NCBI GenBank assembly: GCA_021462855.1
Contig: JAJTXQ010000049.1
Span: 240,219-304,218 of the forward strand
Direction: 5' to 3'
DNA: 64,000 bases
From: Dehalococcoidia bacterium
Lineage (GTDB): Bacteria; Chloroflexota; Dehalococcoidia; DSTF01; JACRBR01
In this document: piece after piece, positions 33,068 through 41,128 of the stretch
Layout: every line of letters begins with the position of its first letter
Numbering within the stretch: the first letter of the stretch is position 1
The notes under the pieces: model-generated
The model's database searches: none
The model's input: only the letters and a program-made list of their open reading frames with translations
What the model was told of the DNA's origin: nothing
Translations under genes and position numbers: made by a program

Positions 33068-33580
33068 CTAGCCCGAGTAGGTCCAGCCGAGATCGTCGTC
33101 GCGGAGCGGGCGGCCGTGGCTGATCTGCCCGCCGTCGGTGATGCGCGCGACGATGAGCGTATGGTCGCCGACCGGCAGGCCGCCCTCGACCTCGCATTCG
33201 AACCAGGCGAGGGCGGCGCGCAGGATCGGGCACCCCGTGGCCATCGACTTGTGGGGGACGCCGGCGAGCTTGTCGACGATCGGCGCGCCGGCCGCGGTCC
33301 GGCCGATGATCTTGCGCGGGTCGGAGGGCTGCAGGAACGACGCGATCAGGTCCATGCTGTCGTCGCCCATAATGTTGACGCTGAAGACGCGCGTCTCGCG
33401 CACATTGGCGAGCGTGCGTGCGTCGTTTTCGAGCGAGAGCGCGACCATGCGGGGCTTGAACGACACCTGCATCAGCCAGTGTGCGGCCATCACGTTCATG
33501 CCCGCGGGCCCCCGCGAGCCGATGACGTACATGCCGTAGTTCATCATGTCGAGCGCGGGCGTGGCGTTCTCTTCGGGCAT
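33068..33580 (-). CDS. Flavin reductase-like FMN-binding protein
   Basis: A 170-residue flavoprotein of the flavin reductase (FMN-binding split barrel) family. The N-terminal region MMNYGMYVIGSRGPAGMNVMAAHWLMQVSFKPRMVALSLE and NVRETRVFSVNIMGD are typical, and GDHTLIVARITDGGQ near residue 140 completes the barrel. It could supply reduced FMN to a flavin monooxygenase such as the LLM enzyme at 17876, though they are not adjacent. The ATG at 33580 follows AAGGAG at 5-6 bp spacing. Monocistronic on the minus strand. Confidence 0.9.
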   Translation of the reverse strand: MPEENATPALDMMNYGMYVIGSRGPAGMNVMAAHWLMQVSFKPRMVALSLENDARTLANVRETRVFSVNIMGDDSMDLIASFLQPSDPRKIIGRTAAGAPIVDKLAGVPHKSMATGCPILRAALAWFECEVEGGLPVGDHTLIVARITDGGQISHGRPLRDDDLGWTYSG

Positions 33581-33650
33581 CGGCGCTCCTTCGTGGTGGT
33601 TCGCTGATTGTACCGGCAGGGCGGCCGGGCGCGTGCGCTATGCTCGGCGC

Positions 33651-34550
33651 ATGCCCGAACTGCCGGAAGTCGAAACCTTGCGCCGCGACCTGGAAGCGCG
33701 TGTGCTCGGGCGGCGCATCACCTCGTGCGCGGTGTCGGCGGATGCGCCGCGGCTGGTGCAGCTGGTGACGCGCGACGAGTTCTGCCGGCAGTTGCGGGGG
33801 AGGGCAATCGCCGGGCTGCGGCGCCGCGGCAAGTACCTGATCGTCGACCTCGATGATGGACGGGCGTGGGTGATCCACCGGCGGATGTCCGGCAACCTGC
33901 TGTATCGCGCGCCGGATGACGCGCCGGACGCCTTCACGCGCGCGGTCTTCGGGCTCGACGACGGGCATGAGTTGCGGTGGACTGACCTGCGCAAGTTCGG
34001 GACCATGTGGCTCGTCGAGGACGCGACGATGGTGATGGAGTCGCTGGGCCCCGAGCCGCTGGACGCCGCGTTCACGCCAGGTGTGCTGCGCGAGCGCGCC
34101 GGACGGCGATCTGCGCCGGTCAAGGCGGTGCTGCTCGACCAGACGGTGCTCGCGGGCATGGGCAACCTGTACGCCGATGAGGCGCTCCACCACGCGCGCA
34201 TCCACCCCCTGCGGCCGGCGAACCGCCTGCGGGCGGCGGAGTTCGAGCGGCTGCACGCGGGCATCCTCGCCGCGCTGCGCATGGGGATCGAGGGCCGCGG
34301 GAGCAGTCTCGGCACGACGCTGCGCGACCACATCAACCTCGACGGCGCGCCGGGCGCGAGCCAGGAGACCGTCCGCGCCTACGGGCGCGAGGGTGAGCCT
34401 TGCTACGCGTGCGGGACGCTGATGCGGCGCATCAAGGTCCGGGGGCGGAGCAGCGTCTTCTGCCCGAGGTGCCAGCCGGCGCCGCGCGCGGGCCGCGGCG
34501 CCACGGCCGCGCGAAGGAAGCGGGCCGCACCGAAGCGGCGTCCGGCTTGA
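33651..34550 (+). CDS. mutM: Formamidopyrimidine-DNA glycosylase
   Basis: A 299-residue Fpg that removes 8-oxoguanine and ring-opened purines. The N-terminus MPELPEVETLRRDL supplies the catalytic Pro2 and Glu3, the lysine of the beta-elimination site is in RRRGKYLIVDL, the helix-two-turn-helix region reads QTVLAGMGNLYADEALHHARIHPLRP, and the C-terminal zinc finger has CYACG...FCPRCQ. A basic tail follows the finger. A TATGCT -10-like box ends 6 bp before the ATG and no ribosome binding site is present, so the message may be leaderless. Confidence 0.96.
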   Translation: MPELPEVETLRRDLEARVLGRRITSCAVSADAPRLVQLVTRDEFCRQLRGRAIAGLRRRGKYLIVDLDDGRAWVIHRRMSGNLLYRAPDDAPDAFTRAVFGLDDGHELRWTDLRKFGTMWLVEDATMVMESLGPEPLDAAFTPGVLRERAGRRSAPVKAVLLDQTVLAGMGNLYADEALHHARIHPLRPANRLRAAEFERLHAGILAALRMGIEGRGSSLGTTLRDHINLDGAPGASQETVRAYGREGEPCYACGTLMRRIKVRGRSSVFCPRCQPAPRAGRGATAARRKRAAPKRRPA

Positions 34551-34620
34551 CAGGCGGGGCGCCGCGGCGTCACCGTGACGGCATGGCCCGGCGTGCCGCC
34601 CGGGCACGGGGAGGGTTCGC

Positions 34621-35487
34621 GTGGATGAGCGGTCGCTCGAAACGGTGTGCCGTGAGTGCGGCAGGCCGGTGTCATCACATCGCGACGACCGCGCGGTGCG
34701 CTGCGCCGCGTGCTTCGACGACTTCCTCAGCGAGCGCGATGCGGAGTTCCTGGGCAGCTACAGCGAGATCGGCGTCACGTCGCGCCGCATCGTCGCCGAG
34801 ACGTGCTTTCGTGCGCTGGTGATGGAATCACCGCCACATCGCAAGGTGCTGGCGATGAACATCATGGAACAGTACGCGCTGGCGGCGAGCGACCTCGTCG
34901 CGCTGTACCACGCGCTGAAGCAGCGTGGCCGAGCGCCGGTGATGCGCACGATGTCGCAGTTCAAGCTCGACCGCGCGTCGGCGATGGGCTTCTTCCACGA
35001 GATCATGAACACGCCAACCCTCGAACTCCTCGAGGGGCTCGGCCTGCCGATGCCCGATGCCGTCGCGGCGCGTTGTCCGTCGCTGCCCGAGCGCGACGTG
35101 AAGGAGATGAAGCGCGTCGTCGAGCAGATGCTGTACGACTTGCAGTTCACCGGCAGGATGGGCGAGATGGCCGCGCTCGCGCTCGCGCAGATGGCGGGCC
35201 AGAACCGCGATGGCTCTGCGCTCGTGCAGCAGTCGGCGTGGCTGGACAACTACGGGCTGCGAGGCGACCAGGTGGCGGCGATGTCGATCGACGAGGAGCG
35301 TCGCACGGTCAACGTGAACGCGATCGCCGTCGACGAGAAGAAGCTCGAGCACATCGTCACGTCGATCAACGCCATGACGCGCGCGGCGCAGAACATGATC
35401 TACGCGGCGCTGACCATGTACCAGGAGGACGAGCGCGCCGGCCGCCGCACGCGGAAGGACGGCCGCCCGGCGCCGGACCGCCGCTAG
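34621..35487 (+). CDS. Conserved zinc-ribbon protein of unknown function
   Basis: A 288-residue protein I do not recognise. Its N-terminus has a treble-clef or ribbon-like pair CRECGRP (about 10-16) and RCAACFDDF (about 28-36). The rest is almost wholly alpha-helical, with a ferritin-like or helical-bundle pattern rich in Met (LAMNIMEQYALAASDLVALYHAL, VVEQMLYDLQFTGRMGEMAALALAQMAGQ, TSINAMTRAAQNMIYAAL) and a basic tail. GTG start at 34621 follows GGGGAGGG at 5-bp spacing. It lies 70 bp after mutM and 56 bp before a peptidase gene. A nucleic-acid or metal-related role is possible, but not shown. Confidence 0.8.
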   Translation: MDERSLETVCRECGRPVSSHRDDRAVRCAACFDDFLSERDAEFLGSYSEIGVTSRRIVAETCFRALVMESPPHRKVLAMNIMEQYALAASDLVALYHALKQRGRAPVMRTMSQFKLDRASAMGFFHEIMNTPTLELLEGLGLPMPDAVAARCPSLPERDVKEMKRVVEQMLYDLQFTGRMGEMAALALAQMAGQNRDGSALVQQSAWLDNYGLRGDQVAAMSIDEERRTVNVNAIAVDEKKLEHIVTSINAMTRAAQNMIYAALTMYQEDERAGRRTRKDGRPAPDRR

Positions 35488-35543
35488 GACCGCCGGAAGG
35501 ACCGTCGCTGCGCGCGCGACGCGTGCCGTTTACACTCTCCCCG

Positions 35544-36545
35544 ATGCAACGAGGCTCGATCACCGACGTCCCGGGCATTCGCGTCGGGCACTGGAGCGAC
35601 CGGCGCGCGATCACCGGCTGCACGGTCGTGCTGCCGGACGGGCCCGCCGTCGCCGGCGCCGACGTGCGCGGCGGCGCGCCCGGGACGCGCGAGACGGACC
35701 TACTGCGGCCCGGCAACCTCGTCGAGCGGGTGCATGCCGTCGTGCTTGCGGGCGGCAGCGCGTACGGCCTGGCAGCGGCGGACGGCGTGATGCGCTGGCT
35801 GTCGGAGCGCGGCATCGGGTTCCCGTTCGGGCGCGGTGTCGTGCCGATCGTGCCGGCGGCAATCCTGTTCGACCTCGGCATCGGCCGGCCGGACCGCTGG
35901 CCGGACGCCGACGCCGGATACCGCGCATGCGGCGCCGCGCGCCGGTCGTGCGCCGAAGGCAACGTGGGCGCGGGCACCGGGGCGACGGCCGGCAAGGCGC
36001 TCGGTCCGGCGCGCGCGATGAAGGCGGGCATTGGCACGGCGAGCAGCCGCGCGTTCCACGGCTTGCTCGCCGGAGCGATCGCGGCGGTGAACGCATCCGG
36101 CGACATCGTCGACCCGGCCACGGGACGGATCATCGCCGGCGCGCGCGAGGAGGACGGCGCATTCGCCGACGCGGTCGAAGTGCTGCGTAGCGGCCGCATC
36201 TGGCAGCCCGAGGTGGCGGCTCAGAACACCGTCCTCGTCGCCGTCGCGACGAACGCCGCGCTGACGAAGGAGCAGGCGAATCGCCTCGCCACCGTGTGTC
36301 ACGACGGCATCGCGCGCGCGGTGCGGCCGGCGCACACGCCGAGCGATGGCGACATCGTCTTCACGCTCGCCACGGGCGAGCACACGCTCGATGGCGCGGA
36401 TTACCGCATCCTCGAGGCGCTGGCGACGCACGCGGTGGAGCGCGCCATCGTGGGCGGCGTCGAGTCGGCCGAGTCGCTCGGCGGCTACCCGGCCATGGGC
36501 GACGTGGCCCGGCGCAATGCACGCGCGCCGAAGCGCCGCCGTTGA
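35544..36545 (+). CDS. P1 family peptidase (DmpA/NylC-like, self-processing Ntn-type)
   Basis: A 333-residue member of the S58/P1 family, which includes D-aminopeptidase DmpA, beta-peptidases and nylon-oligomer hydrolase NylC. Family motifs are ITDVPGIRVGHWSD at the N-terminus, GGAPGTRETDLLRPGN, VLAGGSAYGLAAADGVMRWL and GNVGAGTGATAGK. The likely self-cleavage point is Asn228-Thr229 in AQNTVLVAVATNAAL, as in NylC, giving an N-terminal threonine nucleophile on the small subunit. A TACACT -10-like box lies 7 bp before the ATG, again suggesting a very short leader. Substrate unknown. Confidence 0.9.
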   Translation: MQRGSITDVPGIRVGHWSDRRAITGCTVVLPDGPAVAGADVRGGAPGTRETDLLRPGNLVERVHAVVLAGGSAYGLAAADGVMRWLSERGIGFPFGRGVVPIVPAAILFDLGIGRPDRWPDADAGYRACGAARRSCAEGNVGAGTGATAGKALGPARAMKAGIGTASSRAFHGLLAGAIAAVNASGDIVDPATGRIIAGAREEDGAFADAVEVLRSGRIWQPEVAAQNTVLVAVATNAALTKEQANRLATVCHDGIARAVRPAHTPSDGDIVFTLATGEHTLDGADYRILEALATHAVERAIVGGVESAESLGGYPAMGDVARRNARAPKRRR

Positions 36546-36658
36546 CACGGGCGCGCCAGGCGCCGCCGCCGCCGCGCAGAGGACTCTGACCGTCCGCGCT
36601 TGACTGCGGCGGCGGGCTGCTCGCGTGAGGCAGGCTGGCGCGTCGGACGGGAGCGTCC

Positions 36659-37630
36659 CTACGGGCAGGCGGAGGGCTGCGCGAACGCCCAGTCGAGCAG
36701 GCGCGCTGCGTCCGCGTAGCGGTCCTGGCTGCGCATGAGCGAGGCGATGATCTGCCTGCCGCCGCGCGTGGCCGATGCGACGATCGTCTGCTGCGACTCT
36801 TCGGTGTAGCCGATCTTCACGCCGTCGGCGCCCTCGTACTCGGCGATGAACTTGTTGCCGTTCCACATCGGCGGGCCGTCCCATGCCGGCTGCCATTCGA
36901 TGGTCTTGACCACCTGGCGCAGGTCGGCGTTCTGCATCATGTAGCGCGCGAGCATCGCCATGTCGTGCGCGCTGGAAAGCAGGTCGGGGTGGTCGAGGCC
37001 ATGCGGGTTGGTGAAGTTCGTCTCGTCGAGGCCGAGCGATTCGGCCTTCTGGTTCATCAGATCGACGAACTTCTCCTCGCTGCCGGCAACGCCCTCGGCG
37101 ATGGCGATTGCGGCATCGTTGCCGGAGGGGAGCATCAGCCCGTACAGCAGGTCGCGCAGGCTGAGCTCCATGCCGGGCGTCAGTCCCATGATCGTCGAGC
37201 CGGTCGTGTCGTACATCGCCGCGCCGTCGACGTTGCTGGTGATCATGGTGTCGAGGCTGGCGTTCTCGACGGCGACCGCGGCGGTCATGATCTTTGTCAG
37301 GCTCGCGGGCGGCAGGCGCAGGTGCTCTTCGCGACCGTAGATCGTGGCGCCGCATCCGCCCTCGATGATGGCGATCGAGCGCGCGCTGACGAAGGGGAAC
37401 CCGGCCGGAAGCGTCGGCGTCGGTTCGGGCGTGCTGGTGGGCGTCCCGGGGGCGTCGTGTGACTCGGCGAGGGCGGGGGACGCGCACTGGCCGACGCAGC
37501 CGTCGGCGGCGATGACGCGCTCGTAGACTGCGGCGGACGCCCAACCGGCGGTCAGCGCGATGGCAGTGACCGCAAGTGCGACAGCAACCGCACCCACCCC
37601 GCCACGGGTCGCGCGGCTGAGTTGCTCCAT
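36659..37630 (-). CDS. D-alanyl-D-alanine carboxypeptidase (penicillin-binding protein)
   Basis: A 323-residue S11-family enzyme that trims the terminal D-Ala from peptidoglycan stem peptides. An N-terminal membrane anchor or signal (about 14-35) and a short Pro/Thr linker (PGTPTSTPEPTPTLP, 61-75) precede the catalytic domain. The motifs are SLTK (Ser110-Lys113), SGN (169-171) and KIGYT (272-276), the last having Ile in place of the usual Thr of KTG. The length is shorter than PBP5 because the C-terminal membrane-anchor domain is missing, which suits N-terminal anchoring. A TATACT box lies on the minus strand 10 bp upstream of the ATG. Confidence 0.93.
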   Translation of the reverse strand: MEQLSRATRGGVGAVAVALAVTAIALTAGWASAAVYERVIAADGCVGQCASPALAESHDAPGTPTSTPEPTPTLPAGFPFVSARSIAIIEGGCGATIYGREEHLRLPPASLTKIMTAAVAVENASLDTMITSNVDGAAMYDTTGSTIMGLTPGMELSLRDLLYGLMLPSGNDAAIAIAEGVAGSEEKFVDLMNQKAESLGLDETNFTNPHGLDHPDLLSSAHDMAMLARYMMQNADLRQVVKTIEWQPAWDGPPMWNGNKFIAEYEGADGVKIGYTEESQQTIVASATRGGRQIIASLMRSQDRYADAARLLDWAFAQPSACP

Positions 37631-37729
37631 ATTTCCGGCGAGTATAGCTTCACCGGCTGTGGATGTATAGCCCTTCGATCATCGATCTGATCAGATCTTT
37701 GGCGGGCAGGTGATCCGTTTCGTCGATAG

Positions 37730-38842
37730 CTACGCCGGGACGACGACGCCGCGGTTAACCTTCGTGGCCTCGCCGTCGCGCATCCACTCGCTGTTCTGAA
37801 ACGCCTCGTTGATGTCGGCGAGCTTGAACTTGTGCGAGACGACGTCGCCGTGCGGGTACTTGTCCTTCGTCCGCACGAGGAAGTCGAGCGCCTGCGGGAT
37901 CACCCACGGGTCGTACATGATCACGCCGCGGATGCACTTGGAGCCCCATACGAGCGCTGAAGGGTCGATCGGCGCCATTCTGCCGAAGGAGATGTTGCCC
38001 ATTTCGAGGTACGTGCCGCCCTCCCGGAGCATGCCGAGCCCTTCGTTGACGACGTCCGGCACACCGACGACCTCGACGACGATGTCGCCGCCGCGGTTGC
38101 CGGTCAGCTGGCGCACGCGCGCGATGCGGTCCATCGGGCTGGCGACCTGTGTGATGTCGATCGTCTCGTCGGCGCCGAAGCGCTTCGCCAGCTCGAGGCG
38201 GCTCGGCACGCCGTCGATCGCGATGACGGCGTCGGCGCCCATCTCCTTCGCGACGGCGATGGCGTTCAGGCCGAGCCCGCCCGCGCCCTGCACGACGACG
38301 GTGTCGCCGTAGCGCATGCCCGCGCGCTGCAGTCCGTACGTGACCTGCGAAAGCGCGCAGTTGACGGGCGTGGCCATCTCGTCGGTGATGGCGTCCGGGA
38401 CCTTGAATACCCAGCCGCCCGGCTTCACGTAGTAGTACTCGCCGTAGGCGCCGCTGAAGCGGCTGATCGACGGGCCCATCGTGGCGAGCTTGTTGGGACA
38501 GGTGGCGAACTCGGAACGGTTGCACTGGTAGCAGCGGCCGCACGGGTAGAAGTACGCGTACGCGATACGGTCGCCTTCCTTCAGCGGCTGGCCGAGGGAG
38601 TCCGTGCTGACGCCGGCGCCGAGCGCGTGCACGCGGCCCGTCATCTCGTGGCCGGCGACGTTGCCGGCCATCGCGGCGAACACCGGTGAATCGCCGCGCC
38701 AGATGTGCAGGTCCGACCCGCAGATGCCGCCCATCGACACCTTGACGACGATGCCGCCGGGCTCGGGCGTCGGGACTTCGAATTCCTGGATCTCGTAGCC
38801 CTTGCCCGGGCCGAGGAGGACTGCGGCTTTGCCGGTCGCCAT
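37730..38842 (-). CDS. Zinc-dependent medium-chain alcohol dehydrogenase
   Basis: A 370-residue MDR-superfamily dehydrogenase. The catalytic zinc site shows GGICGSDLHIWRGD and GHEMTGRVHALG, the structural zinc lobe has cysteines in PCGRCYQCNRSEFATC, and the NAD-binding domain reads VVVQGAGGLGLNAIAVAKEMGAD. The C-terminus and the long insertion around FSGAYGEYYYVKPGG are like those of zinc-binding dehydrogenases acting on cyclic alcohols or aromatics. The ATG at 38842 (MATGKAAVL) is preferred because GAGGTG precedes it by a suitable distance; two upstream in-frame codons (MF) would also be possible. Substrate not evident. Confidence 0.93.
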   Translation of the reverse strand: MATGKAAVLLGPGKGYEIQEFEVPTPEPGGIVVKVSMGGICGSDLHIWRGDSPVFAAMAGNVAGHEMTGRVHALGAGVSTDSLGQPLKEGDRIAYAYFYPCGRCYQCNRSEFATCPNKLATMGPSISRFSGAYGEYYYVKPGGWVFKVPDAITDEMATPVNCALSQVTYGLQRAGMRYGDTVVVQGAGGLGLNAIAVAKEMGADAVIAIDGVPSRLELAKRFGADETIDITQVASPMDRIARVRQLTGNRGGDIVVEVVGVPDVVNEGLGMLREGGTYLEMGNISFGRMAPIDPSALVWGSKCIRGVIMYDPWVIPQALDFLVRTKDKYPHGDVVSHKFKLADINEAFQNSEWMRDGEATKVNRGVVVPA

Positions 38843-39048
38843 GAACATCACCTCGTTGCTCGTTGTTGCGGATGTGCGCGCGTGCGCGGATCGCAGTGTC
38901 GTGCGTGCGTCGCGCAGTGTCAACGAACGCCGATTGCTTGACCGGGCATCGCCCCCGTGCTACTCGTGTCTGGCGGAGCGATGCTCAGCGAGCGATTCGT
39001 GACGCATTCGGGGAGGGGTTTCGGCCGCCGGCGGCGGTCCGCATCACG

Positions 39049-40002
39049 ATGAGCTGGTTCCAGCGTCTCTTGCTCGTGACGATCTTCGCCACGTTCGTGC
39101 TCGTGGTGATCGGCGGCACCGTGCGCGCGACGGACTCCGGGCTCGGCTGCCCGGACTGGCCGCAGTGCCACGGCGAGTGGATCCCGCCGGCCGAGTACCA
39201 CACGCTGATCGAGTTCTCGCACCGGACGGCGGCGTCGATCGTCGGAGTGCTGTTCCTGGGCGTCACGTTCTTCACGTTCAAGACCGAGCGGAAGCGTCCG
39301 CTCGTATTCTGGCTCGCGTTCACGGCGGGGTTGCTGCTCGTGGCGCAAATCGCGCTGGGCGGCGTCACGGTGGTGAACGAGCTGCCGCCGGAGATCGTGG
39401 CGGCGCACCTGGGCACGGCCATGACGTTCATGGGCGTGCTCATCGTCACCGCGGCGATCTCGCTGATGCGGGCGCGCGGGGCGAGCGTGCCGGCGGGGGC
39501 GCTGGATTCGCCGTTCGCGCGCCTGGCGATCGTGACGGCGGGGACGGCGTTCGTGACGCTCGTGCTCGGCTCATACATCTCCGGCACCGATGCGTCGCTG
39601 GCGTGCGGCGGGTGGCCGCTGTGCAACGGCTCGCTGGTCCCGGGCGGCGACAGCGCGGAGGGGCTGCACTTCCTGCACCGGCTCGTCGCGGGGCTGCTCG
39701 GCATCATGCTGCTGGGACTGATCTACGAGGGCTTCGCCGAACGGCGCGCGATGTGGCTGATGGCGGGGTCGATTGGCGCCGGCGCCGTGTTCGTCGCGCA
39801 GGCGCTGATCGGCGCGGCGAACATCTGGACGGAGCTGGCGGCGGGCGTCGTCGTCGCGCACCTGTCGCTCGCGGCGCTGCTCTGGTGCATGATGGTCGCG
39901 ATCTCCGCTCTGGCGTTCTACATTCCGGGCAATGAATCGGCGACGGACGACGCGCGCGAACGCGATCGGCGCTCCGGAAAGGTGACGGGATGGGCGCGAT
40001 AA
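39049..40002 (+). CDS. ctaA: Heme A synthase (CtaA)
   Basis: A 317-residue, eight-TM protein that oxidises heme O to heme A for cytochrome oxidase. The two four-helix halves each carry heme-ligand histidines: EFSHRTAAS (His58) and IVAAHLGTA (His120) in the first, HFLHRLVAG (His210) and VVAHLSLAALLW in the second. Conserved extracellular cysteine pairs are Cys34/Cys40 (LGCPDWPQC) and Cys186/Cys192 (ACGGWPLC). The ATG at 39049 starts MSWFQRLLLV. It overlaps ctaB by 13 bp, so the two heme-modifying enzymes are made together upstream of the oxidase subunits. Confidence 0.96.
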   Translation: MSWFQRLLLVTIFATFVLVVIGGTVRATDSGLGCPDWPQCHGEWIPPAEYHTLIEFSHRTAASIVGVLFLGVTFFTFKTERKRPLVFWLAFTAGLLLVAQIALGGVTVVNELPPEIVAAHLGTAMTFMGVLIVTAAISLMRARGASVPAGALDSPFARLAIVTAGTAFVTLVLGSYISGTDASLACGGWPLCNGSLVPGGDSAEGLHFLHRLVAGLLGIMLLGLIYEGFAERRAMWLMAGSIGAGAVFVAQALIGAANIWTELAAGVVVAHLSLAALLWCMMVAISALAFYIPGNESATDDARERDRRSGKVTGWAR

Positions 40003-40901
40003 ACGCGCCGCTGGCGCGACCGGCAACGCTGCGCCTGCGCGAGACCGCGGCGGCGTACGTGGCGCTCACCAAGCCTCGCATCATCTCGCTCCTGCTGGTC
40101 ACGACGATCCCGGCGATGATCCTGGCGAACGACGGCTGGCCGTCGGCGTGGCTCGTGCTGGCGACCGTCGCCGGCGGCACGCTTGCCGCGGGCGGCGCCA
40201 ACGCGATCAACTGCTGGTTCGACCGTGACATCGACGAACTGATGCACCGCACGCAGGGGCGGCCGCTGCCGCGAGGCCGCATCGACCCGCAGCACGCGCT
40301 GATCTTCGCGCTCGTGCTCGAGGTCGCGGCGTTCGCGCTGCTGAGCGGGACGTCGAACGTGCTCGCCGGGGCGCTCGCGCTTTCGGCAACCGCGTTCTAC
40401 GTGTTCGTGTACACGATGTGGCTGAAACGGTCGAGCCGGCAGAACATCGTCATCGGCGGCGCGGCCGGGGCGATGCCGCCGCTCGTCGGCTGGGCGGCGG
40501 TGACCGGCGACATTGCGTGGCCGGCGCTTGTGCTGTTCGCGGTGGTGTTCGTGTGGACGCCGCCGCACTTCTGGTCGCTGTCGATCAAGTACCGGGACGA
40601 CTACGCCCGGGCGGGCGTGCCGATGCTGCCGGTGGTCGCGACCATGAAGGAGACGAAGGACCAGATCTTCTGGTACGCGGTGGCGCTGGTGCCGGTGTCG
40701 TTGTTGCTGACGGTGACGGGCACGGTCGGCTGGCTGTACACGGCGGCGGCCGTCGCGCTCGGCGCACTCTTCGTGCGGGAGGCGTGGGTCCTGCGCGGCG
40801 ACGACCGGCCCGGCGCGGCGATGGGCGTGTTCAAGCACTCGATCTCATACCTGGCGCTGCTCTTCGTGGCGGGCGCGGCCGACCGCCTGTTGCTGGCATA
40901 G
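39990..40901 (+). CDS. ctaB: Protoheme IX farnesyltransferase (CtaB)
   Basis: A 303-residue UbiA-family prenyltransferase that adds the farnesyl chain to heme B, giving heme O. The first aspartate-rich motif NAINCWFDRDIDELMHRTQGRPLP lies near residues 71-94 (cited in part), the second DDYARAGVPMLP near 200, with VWTPPHFWSLSIKYRDD between them, all diagnostic of CtaB/CyoE. About nine TM helices are predicted. It starts within the end of ctaA (13-bp overlap). A fresh promoter for the oxidase structural genes follows 59 bp after its stop codon. Confidence 0.96.
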   Translation: MGAINAPLARPATLRLRETAAAYVALTKPRIISLLLVTTIPAMILANDGWPSAWLVLATVAGGTLAAGGANAINCWFDRDIDELMHRTQGRPLPRGRIDPQHALIFALVLEVAAFALLSGTSNVLAGALALSATAFYVFVYTMWLKRSSRQNIVIGGAAGAMPPLVGWAAVTGDIAWPALVLFAVVFVWTPPHFWSLSIKYRDDYARAGVPMLPVVATMKETKDQIFWYAVALVPVSLLLTVTGTVGWLYTAAAVALGALFVREAWVLRGDDRPGAAMGVFKHSISYLALLFVAGAADRLLLA

Positions 40902-40959
40902 GTCATGCCCAAACGGGCCGAACCTCCCTTGCGCCAGCGGTTTCCGTCAGCCCCGAAGC

Positions 40960-40988
40960 TTGACCGAGTCTGAGTCGGGAGCAATAAT
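40960..40988 (+). promoter_or_regulatory. Promoter of the cytochrome oxidase structural genes
   Basis: TTGACC (40960-40965), 17-bp spacer, AATAAT (40983-40988). Start near 40995 gives a leader of about 130 nt that contains a small open reading frame. Confidence 0.75.
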
Positions 40989-41023
40989 CCCGTCGGCATT
41001 TCGAAGCGAGGGGAGGAGGCTGG

Positions 41024-41128
41024 ATGCTCGCAGGAGCACCCTGCGCGGATCGCAACCCTTCGACGCGTCGCCGACCGGGAGTACCAACCGGCATCCGGGC
41101 CGGCAGCACGATTCGCGGAGGTCGTTGA
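41024..41128 (+). CDS. Putative 34-residue leader peptide ahead of coxB
   Basis: An ATG preceded by a very strong ribosome binding site (GGGGAGGAGG, ending about 5 bp upstream) opens a 34-codon frame in the coxB leader. Its TGA shares one base with the coxB ATG (TGATG), the arrangement seen in translational coupling. The predicted peptide is Arg-rich with one cysteine (MLAGAPCADRNPSTRRR then a Gly/Arg-rich end) and has no recognisable domain. It may regulate coxB translation or be a chance frame; the strong ribosome binding site and the exact stop-start junction favour a real feature. Confidence 0.5.
   Translation: MLAGAPCADRNPSTRRRPGVPTGIRAGSTIRGGR

Noticed and set aside
36546..36658. Terminator between the convergent P1 peptidase and carboxypeptidase genes
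   Set aside because: Only a 5-bp GGACG/CGTCC hairpin is present and no T tract; not strong enough to annotate.
40960..41127. Upstream in-frame TTG extension of coxB
   Set aside because: The TTG coincides with the -35 box of a good promoter, and the ATG at 41128 has its own ribosome binding site followed by a proper lipoprotein signal.
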